Of a stretch of 14,448 nucleotides of DNA, positions 13,780 to 14,448 are shown one piece after another. The DNA is from Rhodobacterales bacterium UBA3077. Lineage in GTDB: Bacteria; Pseudomonadota; Alphaproteobacteria; Rhodobacterales; Rhodobacteraceae. Each line of letters begins with the position of its first letter. Within the stretch, counting starts at the first letter, position 1. Below the pieces are notes generated by a model that was not told the DNA's origin, made no database searches, and worked only from the letters and a program-made list of their open reading frames with translations. The stretch is taken from the NCBI GenBank assembly GCA_002366685.1, contig DFBP01000301.1, forward strand, positions 1 to 14,448, read 5' to 3'. Both the position numbers and the translations under genes were made by a program.

Positions 13780-14448
13780 GAATGATTTCCCAAATTTCTC
13801 TGTGCCGGCAAGTGCGAAAATACCGGCCTCAGCCGTGCCGCAAAGCGAAAACGATCAGACAGCCTGGCTCCGGTTGGCGCGCTCCCGGCGAGTCGGGCCG
13901 TCAACCTTTATCCGGCTCATCCGCGAACATGGTTCCGCCGCTGCGGCCCTCCAAGCCCTACCCAAGGTCGCTTCCGAAGCTGGTGCCCGCGGATACGCCC
14001 CGTGTAGCTTGGAGCAAGCCACCAAAGAAATCGAGGCGGGCCATAAAGCCGGTGCACAAATGCTCTGCTTAGGTGCCTCCGATTATCCGCCACTGCTCGC
14101 GCTTATTCCGGACCCGCCACCGCTGCTTTGGGCCATTGGAGACCCTGCGTTGACGAGAAAGCCAACTGTCGGTCTTGTCGGCGCGCGCAATGCGTCCTCC
14201 ATCGGGCAGCGTATGGCCGCCATGCTGGCGTCTGACCTCGGGGATGCTGGCTTTGTGATCGCTTCCGGTCTGGCCCGCGGGGTCGATACCGCCGCGCACA
14301 AAGCCAGCCTTGAAACCGGCACCATAGCTGTGCTCGCGGGCGGCGTAGAAACGGTCTACCCCCGCGAAAACCAAAAGCTGTGGGAGAGCCTCGCCGAACA
14401 AGGGCTCGTCCTTTCCGAAGCCCCGATTGGCACCTCGCCACAAGCGCG
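13778..14448 (+). CDS. dprA: DNA-processing protein DprA (3' end outside window)
   Basis: N-terminal 223 codons of DprA/Smf, a cytoplasmic single-strand DNA binding protein that loads RecA during natural transformation. The frame is open from ATG 13778 to the window end. After a variable, proline/serine-rich leader of about 28 residues come the helix-hairpin-helix-like WLRLARSRRVGPSTFIRLI (30-48) and SDYPPLLALIPDPPPLLWAIGD. The Rossmann-fold core follows, with VGLVGARNASSIGQ, ASGLARGVDTAAHKASLETG and VLAGGVETVYPRENQKL. The ATG has no Shine-Dalgarno and sits in a hairpin arm. GTG codons within the leader are alternatives, but also lack good sites, and the leader length fits homologues as I recall them. 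The gene lies 61 nt after tldD and could share its transcript. Confidence 0.93.
   Translation, partial: MNDFPNFSVPASAKIPASAVPQSENDQTAWLRLARSRRVGPSTFIRLIREHGSAAAALQALPKVASEAGARGYAPCSLEQATKEIEAGHKAGAQMLCLGASDYPPLLALIPDPPPLLWAIGDPALTRKPTVGLVGARNASSIGQRMAAMLASDLGDAGFVIASGLARGVDTAAHKASLETGTIAVLAGGVETVYPRENQKLWESLAEQGLVLSEAPIGTSPQA

Noticed and set aside
13782..14072. 96-codon plus-strand frame at the dprA start
   Set aside because: It begins four bases after the dprA ATG in a different phase. The dprA frame stays open to the window end with all expected DprA motifs, so there is no frameshift and this is a shadow.
1..14448. Search for a novel defence, mobile or biosynthetic system, CRISPR repeats, tRNA genes or integrase
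   Set aside because: All long genes match known housekeeping families, no direct-repeat arrays or tRNA-like cloverleaf sequences were noticed by eye, and there is no sign of foreign gene content. A repeat-finder or tRNA scan was not available to me.

Overview
This window looks like ordinary chromosomal core DNA of an alphaproteobacterium, most likely of the Rhodobacterales (Roseobacter-type). That is an inference from gene order and protein motifs: a coxB-ctaB-small ORF-ctaG-coxC-SURF1 cluster runs into thrC and an M16 peptidase, and is divergent from tldD-dprA. GC content is moderate to high, with short AT-rich dips only between genes. I see no tRNA, rRNA, insertion sequence, CRISPR array or prophage, and no clearly new multi-gene system. 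The points worth a second look are regulatory signals and RNA structures.

Layout. Positions 1-102 (+) hold the tail of an unrecognised gene. Then come a NadR-type NMN adenylyltransferase/ribosylnicotinamide kinase (195-1178) and adenine phosphoribosyltransferase apt (1165-1704), which overlap by 14 nt. A zinc-dependent alcohol dehydrogenase (1893-2933) follows and ends at a strong hairpin terminator (3039-3073). From 11932 back to 3099 all genes are on the minus strand. In transcription order they are coxB, ctaB, a 60-residue membrane protein, ctaG and coxC; then a terminator-like hairpin; then SURF1, thrC, M16 peptidase, GNAT acetyltransferase and an FAD-linked oxidase. Junctions are tight: ATGA overlaps at thrC/M16 and small ORF/ctaG, a 1-nt gap at M16/GNAT, and an 11-nt overlap at GNAT/FAD oxidase.

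The 362-nt divergent region 11933-12294 contains a perfect FNR-type palindrome (12013-12026) and an inverted repeat fitting the RegA/PrrA pattern (12061-12075), both on the coxB side, followed by a tract of about 26% GC. This suggests redox-responsive control of the aa3-type oxidase genes, but no promoter could be placed with confidence. To the right, tldD (12295-13716) and dprA (from 13778, running off the window) are on the plus strand. Only 61 nt separate them, holding three overlapping hairpins; the last is a 13-bp perfect inverted repeat that includes part of the dprA start codon.

How the genes work together: CoxB and CoxC are structural subunits II and III of a haem-copper cytochrome c oxidase. 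CtaB makes haem O (precursor of haem A), CtaG delivers copper, and SURF1 helps insert haem. Subunit I (coxA/ctaD) is not here and must be encoded elsewhere. NadR and Apt are both nucleotide salvage enzymes. The other genes are housekeeping: threonine synthesis, proteolysis, acetylation, TldD protease and DNA uptake/recombination.
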